A program made the position numbers and the translations under genes. A stretch of 64,000 nucleotides of DNA from Streptomyces anulatus (GTDB lineage Bacteria; Actinomycetota; Actinomycetes; Streptomycetales; Streptomycetaceae), in the NCBI RefSeq assembly GCF_000721175.1, contig NZ_JOEZ01000006.1, positions 137,397-201,396 on the forward strand, given 5' to 3'. A model generated the notes under the pieces. The model had not been told where the DNA came from, ran no database searches, and saw only the letters and a list, made by a program, of their open reading frames with translations. Shown one piece after another: positions 46,778 through 56,548 of this stretch (the stretch's first letter is position 1; each line of letters starts with the position of its first letter).

Positions 46778-47001
46778 GAGTTGGCCTTCGGCCTCTCTCG
46801 CCGGGGTTTCCTGTATGCGCCATCCCTCTCCCCACTCAGTGGCGGGACGGGTGCGGTGCGGGGACCTACGGCGTAGTAAGTCGGTCTTGGGCGGCAGGCG
46901 CCCAACCCTTCAAGCCTACGGCATGAAAGGACGGGCTCCTGCCGACCCAGATGCTTACCGAGAGTCTCCGGAACTTCCCTTCGCCCTAGGGCGGAGGAGA
47001 G
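46778..47001 (-). other. structured 224-base gap between rpsZ and rpsH
   Basis: No gene is present. TTGGGCG-GCAGG-CGCCCAA (46887-46905) is a perfect hairpin, flanked on both sides by the same word CCTACGGC/GCCGTAGG. CGCCCTAGGGCG (46982-46993) is a perfect palindrome directly after the rpsZ stop. The layout suggests an RNA control element for the rest of the spc operon. Confidence 0.45.
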
Positions 47002-47187
47002 TTACCAGGAGCTCTTGGTCACGCCCGGCAGCTCGCCACGGTGAGCCATCTCACGAAGGCACACGCGGCACAGGCCGAACTTGCGGTAGACGGAGTGGGG
47101 CCGGCCGCAGCGCTGGCAGCGGGTGTACCCGCGAACGCCGAACTTCGGCTTACGGGCGGCCTTAGCGATCAGAGCCTTCTTCGCCAC
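47002..47187 (-). CDS. rpsZ: 30S ribosomal protein S14 type Z
   Basis: A 61-residue zinc-form S14: [20 protein letters not shown], then [11 protein letters not shown] and [10 protein letters not shown]. Four Cys (24, 27, 40, 43) bind zinc. A zinc-free paralogue, if present, would be elsewhere. It is 2 bases after rplE. Confidence 0.98.
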   Translation of the reverse strand: MAKKALIAKAARKPKFGVRGYTRCQRCGRPHSVYRKFGLCRVCLREMAHRGELPGVTKSSW

Positions 47188-47189
47188 GG

Positions 47190-47747
47190 TCAGTTCTCCT
47201 TGAACGGGAAGCCGAGGTGACGAAGGAGGGCACGACCCTCGTCGTCGTTGGTCGCCGTGGTGACCACGGTGATGTCCATGCCCCGGACCCGGTCGATCTT
47301 GTCCTGGTCGATCTCGTGGAACATGACCTGCTCCGTGAGACCGAAGGTGTAGTTGCCACGGCCGTCGAACTGCTTCGGCGACAGGCCACGGAAGTCACGG
47401 ATACGCGGAAGCGCGAGCGACAGCGTACGGTCCAGGAACTCCCACATCCGGTCACCACGGAGGGTGACGTGGCAGCCGATCGGCTGGCCCTCGCGCAGCT
47501 TGAACTGCGCGATGGACTTGCGGGCCTTCGTGACGGCCGGCTTCTGGCCGGTGATCGTGGTGAGGTCCTTGACGGCACCGTCGATCAGCTTGGAGTCGCG
47601 GGCGGCGTCGCCCACACCCATGTTGACCACGATCTTGACCAGACCGGGAACCTGCATGACGTTCTCGTACGAGAACTCCTCACGCAGCTTGCCGGCGATT
47701 TCCTCGCGGTAGCGCGTCTTGAGACGCGGCGCAGTGGTGGCAGTCAT
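47190..47747 (-). CDS. rplE: 50S ribosomal protein L5
   Basis: A 185-residue L5 that binds 5S rRNA and contacts the P-site t[23 protein letters not shown] and [20 protein letters not shown] are characteristic. It overlaps rplX by one base. Confidence 0.98.
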   Translation of the reverse strand: MTATTAPRLKTRYREEIAGKLREEFSYENVMQVPGLVKIVVNMGVGDAARDSKLIDGAVKDLTTITGQKPAVTKARKSIAQFKLREGQPIGCHVTLRGDRMWEFLDRTLSLALPRIRDFRGLSPKQFDGRGNYTFGLTEQVMFHEIDQDKIDRVRGMDITVVTTATNDDEGRALLRHLGFPFKEN

Positions 47748-48070
47748 CAGATGTCCTCACCGGTCCGCTTGGCAACGCGGATCTTGTTGCCCTCGTCGTC
47801 AAAGCGGTAGCCGACGCGGGTGACAACCTTGTTGCCGTCCTTCTCCACGACCAGCTGAACGTTGCTGATGTGGATCGGGGCCTCGGTGGTGACAATGCCA
47901 CCCGTCTGCGAACCGCGAGCCGTCTGACCGGCCTTGGTGTGCTTCTTGACCCGGTTGACACCCTCGACGAGGACGCGGTCCTGAGCGGGGTAGGCCACGA
48001 TGACCTTGCCCTGCTTGCCCTTGTCCTTACCGGTGATGACCTGGACCAGGTCGCCCTTCTTGATCTTCAT
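47747..48070 (-). CDS. rplX: 50S ribosomal protein L24
   Basis: A 107-residue KOW-domain assembly protein. [20 protein letters not shown] is the KOW motif and [13 protein letters not shown] follows. It is 2 bases after rplN. Confidence 0.98.
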   Translation of the reverse strand: MKIKKGDLVQVITGKDKGKQGKVIVAYPAQDRVLVEGVNRVKKHTKAGQTARGSQTGGIVTTEAPIHISNVQLVVEKDGNKVVTRVGYRFDDEGNKIRVAKRTGEDI

Positions 48071-48072
48071 GC

Positions 48073-48441
48073 TTACAGCACCTCCGGCGCGAGCGAGATG
48101 ATCTTCATGAACTTCTTCTCGCGCAGCTCCCGGCCCACCGGGCCGAAGATGCGGGTGCCGCGGGGGTCGCCGTCGTTCTTCAGAATGACGGCGGCGTTCT
48201 CGTCGAAGCGGATGTACGAGCCATCCTGACGACGACGCTCCTTGACGGTGCGAACGATGACGGCCTTGACGACGTCACCCTTCTTCACGTTGCCACCGGG
48301 GATCGCGTCCTTGACGGTGGCGACGATGACGTCACCGATACCCGCGTAGCGGCGACCCGAGCCACCGAGAACACGAATGGTGAGAATTTCCTTCGCACCC
48401 GTGTTGTCGGCGACGCGCAGTCGCGACTCCTGCTGGATCAC
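48073..48441 (-). CDS. rplN: 50S ribosomal protein L14
   Basis: A 122-residue L14. [20 protein letters not shown] and [20 protein letters not shown] are near-invariant. A 107-base gap with a hairpin separates it from rpsQ. Confidence 0.98.
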   Translation of the reverse strand: MIQQESRLRVADNTGAKEILTIRVLGGSGRRYAGIGDVIVATVKDAIPGGNVKKGDVVKAVIVRTVKERRRQDGSYIRFDENAAVILKNDGDPRGTRIFGPVGRELREKKFMKIISLAPEVL

Positions 48442-48473
48442 GTCTATCTCCTGATCGTCTGCCGGTTCCCGGC

Positions 48474-48503
48474 GGGTGCCTCTCCGTTACCGGGGAGGCA
48501 CCC
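48474..48503 (-). other. rpsQ-rplN intergenic hairpin
   Basis: GGGTGCCTCTCC (48474-48485) pairs with GGGGAGGCACCC (48492-48503) with one G-U pair and a 6-base loop. There is no T-tract, so processing or translation control is more likely than termination. Confidence 0.55.
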
Positions 48504-48548
48504 CACCGAGCCTGGCGGAACTGACCTGAGGGGAGAATCCCTCAGGAA

Positions 48549-48833
48549 TTACTTGGCCTTCTCGAGGATCTCGACGATGCGCCAGCGCTTCGAGGCCGAC
48601 AGCGGACGCGTCTCCATGATGATGACGCGGTCGCCGACGCCCGCAGAGTTCTGCTCGTCGTGGGCCTTGAGCTTGTTCGTACGGCGGATGACCTTGCCGT
48701 ACAGCGCGTGCTTGACGCGGTCCTCGACAGCGACGACGACGGTCTTGTCCATCTTGTCGCTGACGACCAGACCCTCACGGGTCTTGCGGAAACCGCGGTC
48801 GGTGTTCGTCTCAGTCACAGTCTTCTCGCTCAT
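48549..48833 (-). CDS. rpsQ: 30S ribosomal protein S17
   Basis: A 94-residue S17. [20 protein letters not shown] and ARPLS-type C-terminal residues ([20 protein letters not shown]) identify it. The first 16 residues ([18 protein letters not shown]) are a polar extension. ATG overlaps the rpmC stop by one base. Confidence 0.98.
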   Translation of the reverse strand: MSEKTVTETNTDRGFRKTREGLVVSDKMDKTVVVAVEDRVKHALYGKVIRRTNKLKAHDEQNSAGVGDRVIIMETRPLSASKRWRIVEILEKAK

Positions 48834-49057
48834 CAGGCGCTCTCCACCGTCTCGATGCCCAGCTCGCGCTCACGCATCAGGGTGTAGATCCGGGCGATGT
48901 CCTTACGGACGGACTTGAGCCGGCCGTGGTTCTCGAGCTGCCCCGTCGCCGCCTGGAAGCGGAGGTTGAACAGCTCTTCCTTGGCTTCGCGGAGCTTGTT
49001 GAGGAGCTCCTCGTCGCCCAGCTCGCGCAGCTCGGACGCCTTGGTACCGGCCGACAT
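48833..49057 (-). CDS. rpmC: 50S ribosomal protein L29
   Basis: A 74-residue helical L29 at the tunnel exit. [20 protein letters not shown] and [20 protein letters not shown] match the family. ATG 49057 overlaps the rplP stop by one base; the GTG at 49060 would add one residue and cannot be excluded. Confidence 0.97.
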   Translation of the reverse strand: MSAGTKASELRELGDEELLNKLREAKEELFNLRFQAATGQLENHGRLKSVRKDIARIYTLMRERELGIETVESA

Positions 49058-49476
49058 CACGACTCACCTGCCTCGCGCCGAACGATCCGGCACTTCATCG
49101 GAAGCTTGTGAGCAGCGCGGGTGAGCGCCTCACGAGCAATCTTCTCGTTCGGGTAGGACAGCTCGAACATCACCCGACCCGGCTTGACGTTCGCGATCCA
49201 CCACTCGGGAGAACCCTTACCGGAACCCATGCGGGTCTCGGCGGGCTTCTTCGTCAGGGGACGGTCCGGGTAGATGTTGATCCAGACCTTGCCGCCACGC
49301 TTGATGTGACGGGTCATCGCGATACGAGCGGACTCGATCTGACGGTTCGTCACGTACGCCGGGGTCAGCGCCTGGATGCCGTACTCGCCGAACGCAACCT
49401 GCGTGCCACCCTTGGACATACCGCTGCGCTTCGGGTGGTGCTGCTTGCGGTGCTTGACCCTACGGGGGATCAGCAT
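49057..49476 (-). CDS. rplP: 50S ribosomal protein L16
   Basis: A 139-residue L16 near the A site. [40 protein letters not shown] and [20 protein letters not shown] are diagnostic. It is 5 bases after rpsC. Confidence 0.98.
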   Translation of the reverse strand: MLIPRRVKHRKQHHPKRSGMSKGGTQVAFGEYGIQALTPAYVTNRQIESARIAMTRHIKRGGKVWINIYPDRPLTKKPAETRMGSGKGSPEWWIANVKPGRVMFELSYPNEKIAREALTRAAHKLPMKCRIVRREAGES

Positions 49477-49481
49477 TTCGG

Positions 49482-50318
49482 TCAGGCCTCCGTTCCGGTG
49501 CTCTCAGCAGCCGGAGCAGCGGCGGCGGGAGCGTCGGCCTTGGGGGCCTCGGCTGCCGGCGACTGCTGCGGCTTACGGCCGCGACCGCCACGCTCGCCGC
49601 CACGGCCACCGCGGCCGGCCGGGCGGTCGGTGCCGCCACGAGCCGGACGGTTACCGGCGCGGGCCGCGGCGTTCTCGGCGCGAACCTCGGCGATGTTCTT
49701 GACGTCGCCCTTGTAGATCCAGACCTTCACGCCGATGCGGCCGAAGGTCGTCTTGGCCTCGAAGAAGCCGTAGTCGACGTTCGCACGGAGGGTGTGCAGG
49801 GGCACACGGCCCTCGCGGTAGAACTCCGAGCGGGACATCTCGGCGCCGCCGAGGCGACCGCCGCACTGGATCTTGATGCCCTTGGCGCCGGCCTTCATCG
49901 AGCTCTGCATGCTCTTACGCATGGCACGACGGAAGGAGACGCGGGAGGAGAGCTGCTCGGCGACGGCCTGGGCCACCAGCTGAGCGTCCACCTCGGGGTT
50001 CTTGACCTCGAGGATGTTCAGCTGGACCTGCTTGCCGGTCAGCTTCTCCAGCTCGCCGCGGATGCGATCGGCCTCGGCGCCACGGCGACCGATGACGATG
50101 CCCGGACGGGCGGTGTGGATGTCAACGCGGACGCGGTCGCGGGTGCGCTCGATCTCGACCTTCGAGATGCCGGCCCGCTCCATGCCCTTCGTCATCATGC
50201 GACGAATGGCGACGTCTTCCTTGACGTAGTCCTTGTACAGCTTGTCGGCGTACCAGCGGGACTTGAAGTCCGTGGTGATGCCGAGCCGGAACCCGTGCGG
50301 GTTTACCTTCTGGCCCAT
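49482..50318 (-). CDS. rpsC: 30S ribosomal protein S3
   Basis: A 278-residue S3. N-terminal [20 protein letters not shown], a type-2 KH domain with [20 protein letters not shown], and the C-terminal domain [20 protein letters not shown]. Beyond residue 215 is a Gly/Arg then Ala/Pro-rich extension ([20 protein letters not shown]), common in actinobacteria. ATG overlaps the rplV stop by one base. Confidence 0.98.
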   Translation of the reverse strand: MGQKVNPHGFRLGITTDFKSRWYADKLYKDYVKEDVAIRRMMTKGMERAGISKVEIERTRDRVRVDIHTARPGIVIGRRGAEADRIRGELEKLTGKQVQLNILEVKNPEVDAQLVAQAVAEQLSSRVSFRRAMRKSMQSSMKAGAKGIKIQCGGRLGGAEMSRSEFYREGRVPLHTLRANVDYGFFEAKTTFGRIGVKVWIYKGDVKNIAEVRAENAAARAGNRPARGGTDRPAGRGGRGGERGGRGRKPQQSPAAEAPKADAPAAAAPAAESTGTEA

Positions 50319-50665
50319 TACCGGGTTCCTTCCTTGCTGCTGACGACCACGGTGATGTGGCTGGTCCGCTTACGGATCCGGTAGGCACGGCCCTGAGCAC
50401 GCGGACGGAACCGCTTCAGGGTCGGGCCCTCGTCCACGTACGCCTCGCTGATGACCAGCGAAGAGGCGTCGGTGTGGTCGTAGTTGTGTGCAGCGTTGGC
50501 GATGGCGCTGTCCAGCACCTTGCCAACCGGCACGCTCGCGGCCTGCGGGGCGAAACGCAGGACCGCCTGAGCCTCCGTGGCATCCATGCCACGGATGAGG
50601 TCCACCACTCGGCGGGCCTTCATGGGCGTGACGCGGATGTACCGCGCCTGGGCCCTGGCTTCCAT
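50318..50665 (-). CDS. rplV: 50S ribosomal protein L22
   Basis: A 115-residue L22 lining the exit tunnel. [20 protein letters not shown] and [20 protein letters not shown] are typical; the tunnel loop is intact. ATG 50665 has AAGGGA upstream and is preferred to the longer frame. It is 42 bases after rpsS. Confidence 0.97.
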   Translation of the reverse strand: MEARAQARYIRVTPMKARRVVDLIRGMDATEAQAVLRFAPQAASVPVGKVLDSAIANAAHNYDHTDASSLVISEAYVDEGPTLKRFRPRAQGRAYRIRKRTSHITVVVSSKEGTR

Positions 50666-50707
50666 GGTTGTCCCTTCGGTGTAAGTCATAGTCGTTTCCA
50701 CCCCGCG

Positions 50708-50989
50708 CTAGCGGCGCTTCGACTTCCGGTCGTCCTTGACGTGGCCGCGGAAGGTGCGAGTCGGCGAGAACTCGCCGAGCTTGTGGCCGACCATCGACTC
50801 GGTGACGAACACCGGGACGTGGATCTTGCCGTTGTGCACCGCGATGGTGTGACCCAGCATGGCCGGGACGATCATCGAGCGACGGGACCAGGTCTTGATG
50901 ACGTTCTTGGTGCCTGCCTCGTTCTGTACGTCCACCTTCTTGATGAGGTGGCCGTCGACGAAGGGCCCCTTCTTGAGACTGCGCGGCAT
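50708..50989 (-). CDS. rpsS: 30S ribosomal protein S19
   Basis: A 93-residue S19: [40 protein letters not shown] and [20 protein letters not shown]. It is 12 bases after rplB. Confidence 0.98.
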   Translation of the reverse strand: MPRSLKKGPFVDGHLIKKVDVQNEAGTKNVIKTWSRRSMIVPAMLGHTIAVHNGKIHVPVFVTESMVGHKLGEFSPTRTFRGHVKDDRKSKRR

Positions 50990-51001
50990 CTAAACCCGCT
51001 C

Positions 51002-51838
51002 CTAGCGCTTCTTGTTCGTCTTGCGGCGGCGGACGATGTACTTGTTGCTCGCCTTCTTGGGAGAACGAGTACGACCCTCCTTCTGACCCCACGGCGAGAC
51101 CGGGTGACGTCCACCGGAGGTCTTGCCTTCACCACCACCGTGCGGGTGGTCAACCGGGTTCATCGCGACACCGCGGACGGTCGGGCGGACGCCCTTCCAG
51201 CGCATGCGGCCGGCCTTGCCCCAGTTGATGTTCGACTGCTCGGCGTTGCCGACCTCACCGATCGTCGCGCGGCAGCGCGCGTCGACCAGGCGGATCTCAC
51301 CCGACGGCATACGAAGGTGGGCCATGGTGCCCTCCTTCGCCAGCAGCTGCACGGAGGCACCCGCGGAACGGGCGAACTTCGCGCCGCCGCCGGGCCGCAG
51401 CTCGATGGCGTGGATGGTCGTACCGACCGGGATGTTGCGCAGCGCCAGGTTGTTGCCGGGCTTGATGTCGGCGCCCGGACCGTTCTCGACACGGTCACCC
51501 TGCGACAGTCCACGGGGAGCGACGATGTAACGCTTCTCGCCGTCCGCGTAGTGCAGCAGCGCGATGCGCGCGGTGCGGTTCGGGTCGTACTCGATGTGCG
51601 CGACCTTGGCCGGCACGCCGTCCTTGTCGTGACGACGGAAGTCGATCACTCGGTAGGCGCGCTTGTGGCCACCACCCTGGTGGCGAACGGTCACACGACC
51701 GGCGTTGTTACGGCCGCCCTTGCTGTGCAGAGGGCGGACCAGCGACTTCTCCGGCGTGGACCGCGTGATCTCGACAAAGTCGGCGACGCTGGAGCCACGA
51801 CGGCCCGGGGTCGTCGGCTTGTACTTGCGGATACCCAT
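51002..51838 (-). CDS. rplB: 50S ribosomal protein L2
   Basis: A 278-residue L2 needed for subunit joining and peptidyl transfer. [20 protein letters not shown] starts it, and [20 protein letters not shown] carries the functional His. The tail RRRKTNKKR is basic. It is 39 bases after rplW. Confidence 0.98.
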   Translation of the reverse strand: MGIRKYKPTTPGRRGSSVADFVEITRSTPEKSLVRPLHSKGGRNNAGRVTVRHQGGGHKRAYRVIDFRRHDKDGVPAKVAHIEYDPNRTARIALLHYADGEKRYIVAPRGLSQGDRVENGPGADIKPGNNLALRNIPVGTTIHAIELRPGGGAKFARSAGASVQLLAKEGTMAHLRMPSGEIRLVDARCRATIGEVGNAEQSNINWGKAGRMRWKGVRPTVRGVAMNPVDHPHGGGEGKTSGGRHPVSPWGQKEGRTRSPKKASNKYIVRRRKTNKKR

Positions 51839-51877
51839 TTCTCAGTCCTCGTCCGATTCCGGACGACTCGACCTCCG

Positions 51878-52201
51878 TCAGGAGGTCGGGCCGCCGAAGA
51901 TGTCGATACGGTCGCCCTCGGCGAGGGTCACGATGGCGCGCTTCGTGTCGGAGCGCTTGCCGAAGCCGGTCTTGGTGCGCTTGCGCTTACCCTGCCGGTT
52001 GATCGTGTTGACCCCGGTGACCTTGACCGAGAAGACCGCTTCCACGGCCTGCTTGATCTGGGTCTTGTTGGAGCCGGGCGCGACGATGAACGTGTACTTG
52101 TTCTCGTCGAGCAGCGCGTAGCTCTTCTCGGAGACCACGGGCTTGACGAGAACGTCACGCGGGTCCGAGTACGTCTTGCTGGTTACGGTCGCCTCGCTCA
52201 T
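51878..52201 (-). CDS. rplW: 50S ribosomal protein L23
   Basis: A 107-residue L23 at the tunnel exit, the docking site for SRP and trigger factor. [20 protein letters not shown] and [20 protein letters not shown] are conserved. ATG overlaps the rplD stop by one base. Confidence 0.98.
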   Translation of the reverse strand: MSEATVTSKTYSDPRDVLVKPVVSEKSYALLDENKYTFIVAPGSNKTQIKQAVEAVFSVKVTGVNTINRQGKRKRTKTGFGKRSDTKRAIVTLAEGDRIDIFGGPTS

Positions 52202-52851
52202 CAGGCGTCGCTCCCTTCGGTCTCAGCGGTCTGGGGGCCAGACACGAAGGACTCGAAAGCGGCCTGGGTGAAGACCACGTCGTCAGAGACGATCACGTCG
52301 TACGTGTTGAGCTGGCCCGGCTCCAGGATGTGCACCTGGGGCAGGTTGCGCGCGGACAGCCACGCGGCCTCGTCGGCGCGGTCGACGACCAGGAGCAGGT
52401 TCTGGCGCTCCGAGATCTTGCCGAGCAGCGTCTTGGCGGCCTTCGTGGAGGCGGCACCCTCGACCACGCCGGTGACGACGTGGATGCGGGAGTGACGGGC
52501 CCGGTCCGAGAGGGCACCGCGCAGGGCGGCGGCCTTCATCTTCTTCGGGGTCCGCTGCGAGTAGTCACGCGGCTGCGGGCCGTGGACGACGCCACCACCG
52601 GCGAACTGCGGGGCGCGGGTCGAACCCTGACGGGCGCGGCCGGTGCCCTTCTGGCGGTAAGGCTTCTTGCCACCACCGCGGACTTCGCCGCGGCGCTTGG
52701 TCTTGTGCGTGCCCTGACGGGCAGCCGCCAGCTGAGCGACAACGACCTGGTGGATCAGCGGAACGCTGGTCTTGGCGTCGAAGATCTCCGCGGGGAGGTC
52801 GACGGTACCGGCCTTGTCGCCTGCCGGCGAAAGGATGTCAATGGTGCTCAT
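52201..52851 (-). CDS. rplD: 50S ribosomal protein L4
   Basis: A 216-residue L4. The tunnel-reaching loop [20 protein letters not shown] is intact. In E. coli L4 is the autoregulator of the S10 operon. ATG 52851 gives [15 protein letters not shown]; the longer frame has no family similarity. It is 4 bases after rplC. Confidence 0.98.
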   Translation of the reverse strand: MSTIDILSPAGDKAGTVDLPAEIFDAKTSVPLIHQVVVAQLAAARQGTHKTKRRGEVRGGGKKPYRQKGTGRARQGSTRAPQFAGGGVVHGPQPRDYSQRTPKKMKAAALRGALSDRARHSRIHVVTGVVEGAASTKAAKTLLGKISERQNLLLVVDRADEAAWLSARNLPQVHILEPGQLNTYDVIVSDDVVFTQAAFESFVSGPQTAETEGSDA

Positions 52852-52855
52852 TACC

Positions 52856-53500
52856 TCAAGCCCCCTTGGCCGCGGTACGGACCAGGACGAGGCCGCCGTT
52901 CGGACCGGGGACCGCGCCCTTGATGAGGAGCAGACCCTTCTCCGCGTCAACCGCGTGGATGGTCAGGTTCTGGGTGGTGACGCGCTCGTTACCCATACGG
53001 CCCGCCATGCGCATGCCCTTGAAGACACGCCCAGGGGTGGCGCAGCCACCGATGGAACCGGGGGAACGGTGCTTGCGCTGGGTGCCGTGCCCGGCGCCGA
53101 GGCCCTTGAAGTTGTGACGCTTCATGACACCGGCGAAGCCCTTGCCCTTGCTCTTGCCCGTGACGTCGACCTTGACGCCGGACTCGAACACCTCGGCAGT
53201 GACCTCCTGGCCCAGCGTGTACTCGCTGGCGTCAGGGGTGCGGAGCTCCACCAGGTGGCGGCGCGGGGTGACGTCGGCCTTGGCGAAGTGACCCTTGAGG
53301 GGCTTGTTCACCTTGCGCGGGTCGATCTCGCCGAAGGCGATCTGGACCGCTTCGTAGCCGTCGCTGTCGTTCGTACGGACCTGCGTCACGACGCACGGCC
53401 CGGCCTTGACGACGGTCACCGGGACGACCCGGTTGTTCTCGTCCCAGACCTGGGTCATGCCGAGCTTCTCGCCCAGGACGCCCTTGATGTTCTTGCTCAT
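52856..53500 (-). CDS. rplC: 50S ribosomal protein L3
   Basis: A 214-residue L3, an assembly initiator with a loop near the peptidyl-transferase centre. [20 protein letters not shown] and [40 protein letters not shown] are typical. It is 14 bases after rpsJ. Confidence 0.98.
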
Positions 53501-53514
53501 CTCGGCCCGTCCCC

Positions 53515-53823
53515 TCAGAGCTTGATCTCGATGTCGACGCCCGCCGGGAGGTCGAGGCGCATCAGCGAGTCAACCGTCTTCGGCGTGGGGTCGAGGATGT
53601 CGATGAGGCGCTTGTGCGTGCGCATCTCGAAGTGCTCGCGAGAGTCCTTGTACTTGTGCGGCGACTTGATGACGCAGTACACGTTCTTCTCAGTGGGCAG
53701 CGGCACCGGGCCCGCGACCGACGCACCAGTGCGGGTCACCGTCTCGACGATCTTCTTCGCCGAGGAGTCGATGACCTCGTGGTCGTAGGCCTTGAGCCGG
53801 ATGCGGATCTTCTGTCCCGCCAT
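53515..53823 (-). CDS. rpsJ: 30S ribosomal protein S10
   Basis: A 102-residue S10, first gene of the S10 operon. [20 protein letters not shown] and [20 protein letters not shown] are invariant regions. ATG 53823 is the family start. A leader of about 355 bases and a vegetative promoter lie upstream. Confidence 0.98.
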
Positions 53824-54183
53824 GGCTACTAGTAGTCCTGTCTCTCGTAACGCTCTGGAACCCGGGGGTTCTCTGGACTCCTCCTCCGACCCACGCGGTC
53901 GGGCGTGTCGCATCCCCTCTACGAAAATCTCCCGAAGGAAATCCCAACCAAGGGGGTGCGGACCCTAGACCGCGGAACCGGGGGTGGAACACCCACCGGG
54001 TGCCTGGCCGGCGCCCTGCATTGCTTCCCGGAAGATTCCCGTACGTCCGGCCCATACAGGGCCGACGAGTACTGTGGGACTCGCTTCCGGTCCTCCCGGC
54101 GGGAGGCGCGCAGCATTGACACTCAACCGAGCAACCTGGTCAGTGTGCCATACGGGGCGCGGGCCTGGCCAATCGAGCGCAGG
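53824..54183 (-). promoter_or_regulatory. S10 operon leader
   Basis: About 355 bases between the predicted transcription start and rpsJ carry no supported gene. Several GC-rich stems are visible (for example CCTCCCGCCGGGAGG and GTGGGTGTTCCACCC). A second possible -10 (TAGGGT, 53962-53967) lacks a good -35. The length leaves room for leader-mediated feedback by L4 or another r-protein, but no known motif is recognised. Confidence 0.4.
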
Positions 54184-54211
54184 ATCTTACCCCGCGCGAG
54201 GGAGTGCTCAA
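54184..54211 (-). promoter_or_regulatory. candidate S10 operon promoter
   Basis: On the minus strand TTGAGC (54206-54211) and TAAGAT (54184-54189) are 16 bases apart, a good vegetative promoter match. It would start transcription near 54177, about 355 bases before rpsJ. Confidence 0.55.
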
Positions 54212-54387
54212 ACGGGGGCGCGCATCCGGCGGTGCCGACATCCGGAACATGAGCTTCCCCCCTGCCGCCCTGGCGTTTTCGGACGGAGCCGAAGAGCCTG
54301 TCCGGGCCCTCACCGACTTCGCGATGCTCAGGACCGAGGCGGCCCGGGAACACCAGCCCGGCCGCACCGCGACCCTTGGGGGAACGA

Positions 54388-54855
54388 ATGCGACAGAAGT
54401 CCATGGCAAGGACGCTCGTCAGTCTCACCGCAGCCGCCGCTATCGCTGCGGGAGGTCTGGCCGGCGCGGGCACCGCCTTCGCGGCACCCGCCCAGCAGGC
54501 CCCGGCGGTGGTGAGCGCCGACGTGGGGGCGCTCGCGACGGTCAACCTGGGCCTGAGCACGGCACAGGCCCAGAGCGTCCAGCGCGCGCTGAGGGCCCGC
54601 TGGGGCTACGGCGGCGACATCGACGGGCAACTCGGCACCAACAGCTGGAAGGCGATGCAGCGCTTCCTGAAGAAGAAGCACGGATACGGGGACAGCATCG
54701 ACGGGATCGTCGGCCCCAACACAGTGAAGGCCCTCCAGCGCTTCCTCCGGATCTACGACTACAACGGCGCGATCGACGGCGTGGCCGGATCCGGTACTCA
54801 GGCGGCCTTCAAGCGGATGTCCGGGTACTGCCCCAACGGCTGCCTGCTCGCCTGA
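54388..54855 (+). CDS. secreted peptidoglycan-binding protein with three repeats
   Basis: A 155-residue secreted protein. The signal peptide is residues 1 to about 36 (MRQKSMARTL, hydrophobic Ala/Gly core, GTAFA cleavage). Three peptidoglycan_binding_1-like units follow: YGGDIDGQLGTNSWKAMQRF, YGDSIDGIVGPNTVKALQRF and YNGAIDGVAGSGTQAAFKRM. There is no catalytic domain. Two cysteines at the end (YCPNGC) may pair. ATG 54388 has GGGGGAA just upstream. It probably binds cell-wall peptide or glycan and is free-standing. Confidence 0.85.
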   Translation: MRQKSMARTLVSLTAAAAIAAGGLAGAGTAFAAPAQQAPAVVSADVGALATVNLGLSTAQAQSVQRALRARWGYGGDIDGQLGTNSWKAMQRFLKKKHGYGDSIDGIVGPNTVKALQRFLRIYDYNGAIDGVAGSGTQAAFKRMSGYCPNGCLLA

Positions 54856-55049
54856 CCGCCCCACAGCACGGCGTCCGCCCGGCCCGCGGCAGCACTCCGC
54901 GGGCCGGGCGGACGCGCTTCCATGAGTCCCTCCGAAAACGGCTCGGCCCCTCTCGCGCCGCTTTGCCCCGCGCGGCCTCTCCGCCGCAGCATGGCAAGGC
55001 AGGGCTTCCCGCACGGACCGAGGAGGCCCAGGGCACTCGGGGGGAACGC

Positions 55050-56066
55050 ATGCTCCGTATCCACTTCACCGACGCCGACCTGGCCAGAACCCGCGTGGCC
55101 GCCGGGCCCGACCCGCTGTGGGAGATCTGCACGAGCCTGCACCGGTTCCAGACCCGCCAGGGCCGCTGGGCCTACGCCGACTGGTACCGCACGGCCCGTG
55201 ACCGGGTACACGCCCAGGACTTCGCCCGTACTCTGCGCACCTTCCTGCTGCCCCTGGTCCCCCGGGCCTCCTACTTCCCCGACTTCCTGACCCCGCGCGA
55301 GGCCGCCGACGGGCTCGACAGCGGGCTGGAAGCCATCCTGGCCGCTGCGCCGGGCCGGGTCCTGGACGAGGTGGGCATCCTCGGGCGCACCAGCGGAGCA
55401 CCCGCGTGGGCGCCACGCCTGGCCGAGCGGGGCATGCGGAAGGACCTGGTCCGGGCGCTGCGCACCTACTACGACACGGTGATCGCACCGCACGGCGACC
55501 AGACCCTGGCCCGGATCGAGGCGGAGCGGTCCGCCCGCGCCCGCTCGGTCCTCGACCACGGGACCGAGGGGGCCCTGCAGGATCTGGGGCCCTGCCTGCG
55601 GTGGCAGCACCCCGTCCTGCACACCGTCTATCCCGAGGACCGCGATCTGCTGCTGAACGGCCGCGGTCTCCGGCTCATCCCGTCGTACTTCTCCTGGGGC
55701 AACCCGGTGACCTTCGCCGAGCCGTCGCTCGAACCGGTCCTGATCTACTCCCTCAGCCACGAGCCGCACCACTCCACGCTCCCCGGGGACCTCGGCTCCG
55801 GCGCACCCCTGGCGACGCTGCTCGGGCGCACTCGCGCCGCCGTCCTGCGGGCCGCCGCCCACGGCGCCACCACCGGCGAGCTGGCCCGCTTCGCCGGGGT
55901 CTCCGCCTCGTCCGCCAGCCAGCACGCCACCACGCTCCGGGACAACGGCCTGATCGTCAGCCACCGCCAGGCCTCCTGCGTCCTGCACACCCTCACCCCG
56001 CTCGGCGCCGCTCTGCTGCGGGGCAGCGGGGGCGGCACAGACCGCCGGGCGACAGCACCGACCTGA
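55050..56066 (+). CDS. ArsR-family winged-helix regulator with DUF5937-like N-terminus
   Basis: A 338-residue protein. The N-terminal 240 residues (LRIHFTDADLARTRVAAGPD, PLWEICTSLHRFQ) match the DUF5937 region of a Streptomyces regulator family. The C-terminal 80 residues form a winged helix-turn-helix (LARFAGVSASSASQHATTLR, DNGLIVSHRQAS). There are no cysteine metal sites typical of true ArsR sensors. ATG 55050 has GGGGGAA upstream, the same leader word as the previous gene. It is monocistronic; targets are unknown. Confidence 0.82.
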   Translation: MLRIHFTDADLARTRVAAGPDPLWEICTSLHRFQTRQGRWAYADWYRTARDRVHAQDFARTLRTFLLPLVPRASYFPDFLTPREAADGLDSGLEAILAAAPGRVLDEVGILGRTSGAPAWAPRLAERGMRKDLVRALRTYYDTVIAPHGDQTLARIEAERSARARSVLDHGTEGALQDLGPCLRWQHPVLHTVYPEDRDLLLNGRGLRLIPSYFSWGNPVTFAEPSLEPVLIYSLSHEPHHSTLPGDLGSGAPLATLLGRTRAAVLRAAAHGATTGELARFAGVSASSASQHATTLRDNGLIVSHRQASCVLHTLTPLGAALLRGSGGGTDRRATAPT

Positions 56067-56341
56067 CCACGACCGCCCTACGACAGCGGCAGGAACCCGA
56101 GGTGAGCGCCGGGCCGGGCCCTGCGCCCGCAGCGCACACGCCCGGTACAAAGAAGAGCAAGCGGCCGGGCTACAGCTACACGCTCCAGGGGTCAAGAAGA
56201 AGGCCGCCCCGAGGCGGTAAGCGAAGCCGAAGGTGGAGCCCAAGCCGGAGGACGGGGTCCAGGGCCGGGTTCTTCCGAGGATGACAGCAGCGTGCCCCCG
56301 CCCGGCTTCGGCCAGGAGTGGGGGCGTGAGTGCGTGCGAGG

Positions 56342-56548
56342 TCAGCGCCCGGCGGCGTACGAGACGAAGCCTGCCCATGCGGCAGGCGCGACGGCGATAC
56401 GTGGGCCTTGGACCTTGGAGTCGCGGACATGCACGGCGGCCGGGGCGGTTGCGACCTCTACGCAGTCGTTGGGGTTGCTGCTGTCGCTGTAGCTGCTCTT
56501 GAACCACCGCAGCTCAGATGCTCCCCCGGCAGAGGGCCTGTAGGTCAT
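56342..56548 (-). CDS. DUF397 protein (cluster B)
   Basis: A 68-residue DUF397 protein: ELRWFKSSYSDSSNPNDCVE, VHVRDSKVQGPRIAVAPAAW, AGFVSYA. It is a paralogue of the one at 27652. Its ATG overlaps the stop of the XRE regulator, as in cluster A. The 275 bases downstream (56067-56341) hold only short low-complexity frames. Confidence 0.92.
   Translation of the reverse strand: MTYRPSAGGASELRWFKSSYSDSSNPNDCVEVATAPAAVHVRDSKVQGPRIAVAPAAWAGFVSYAAGR

Noticed and set aside
54204..55049. Extension of the ArsR-type gene to an upstream start
   Set aside because: It would overlap the signal-peptide protein gene in another frame; the internal ATG has GGGGGAA upstream and begins the family homology.
56067..56341. 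Lysine-rich short frame after the ArsR-type gene
   Set aside because: No start site, no family match and no conservation cue; may be a remnant but cannot be supported.
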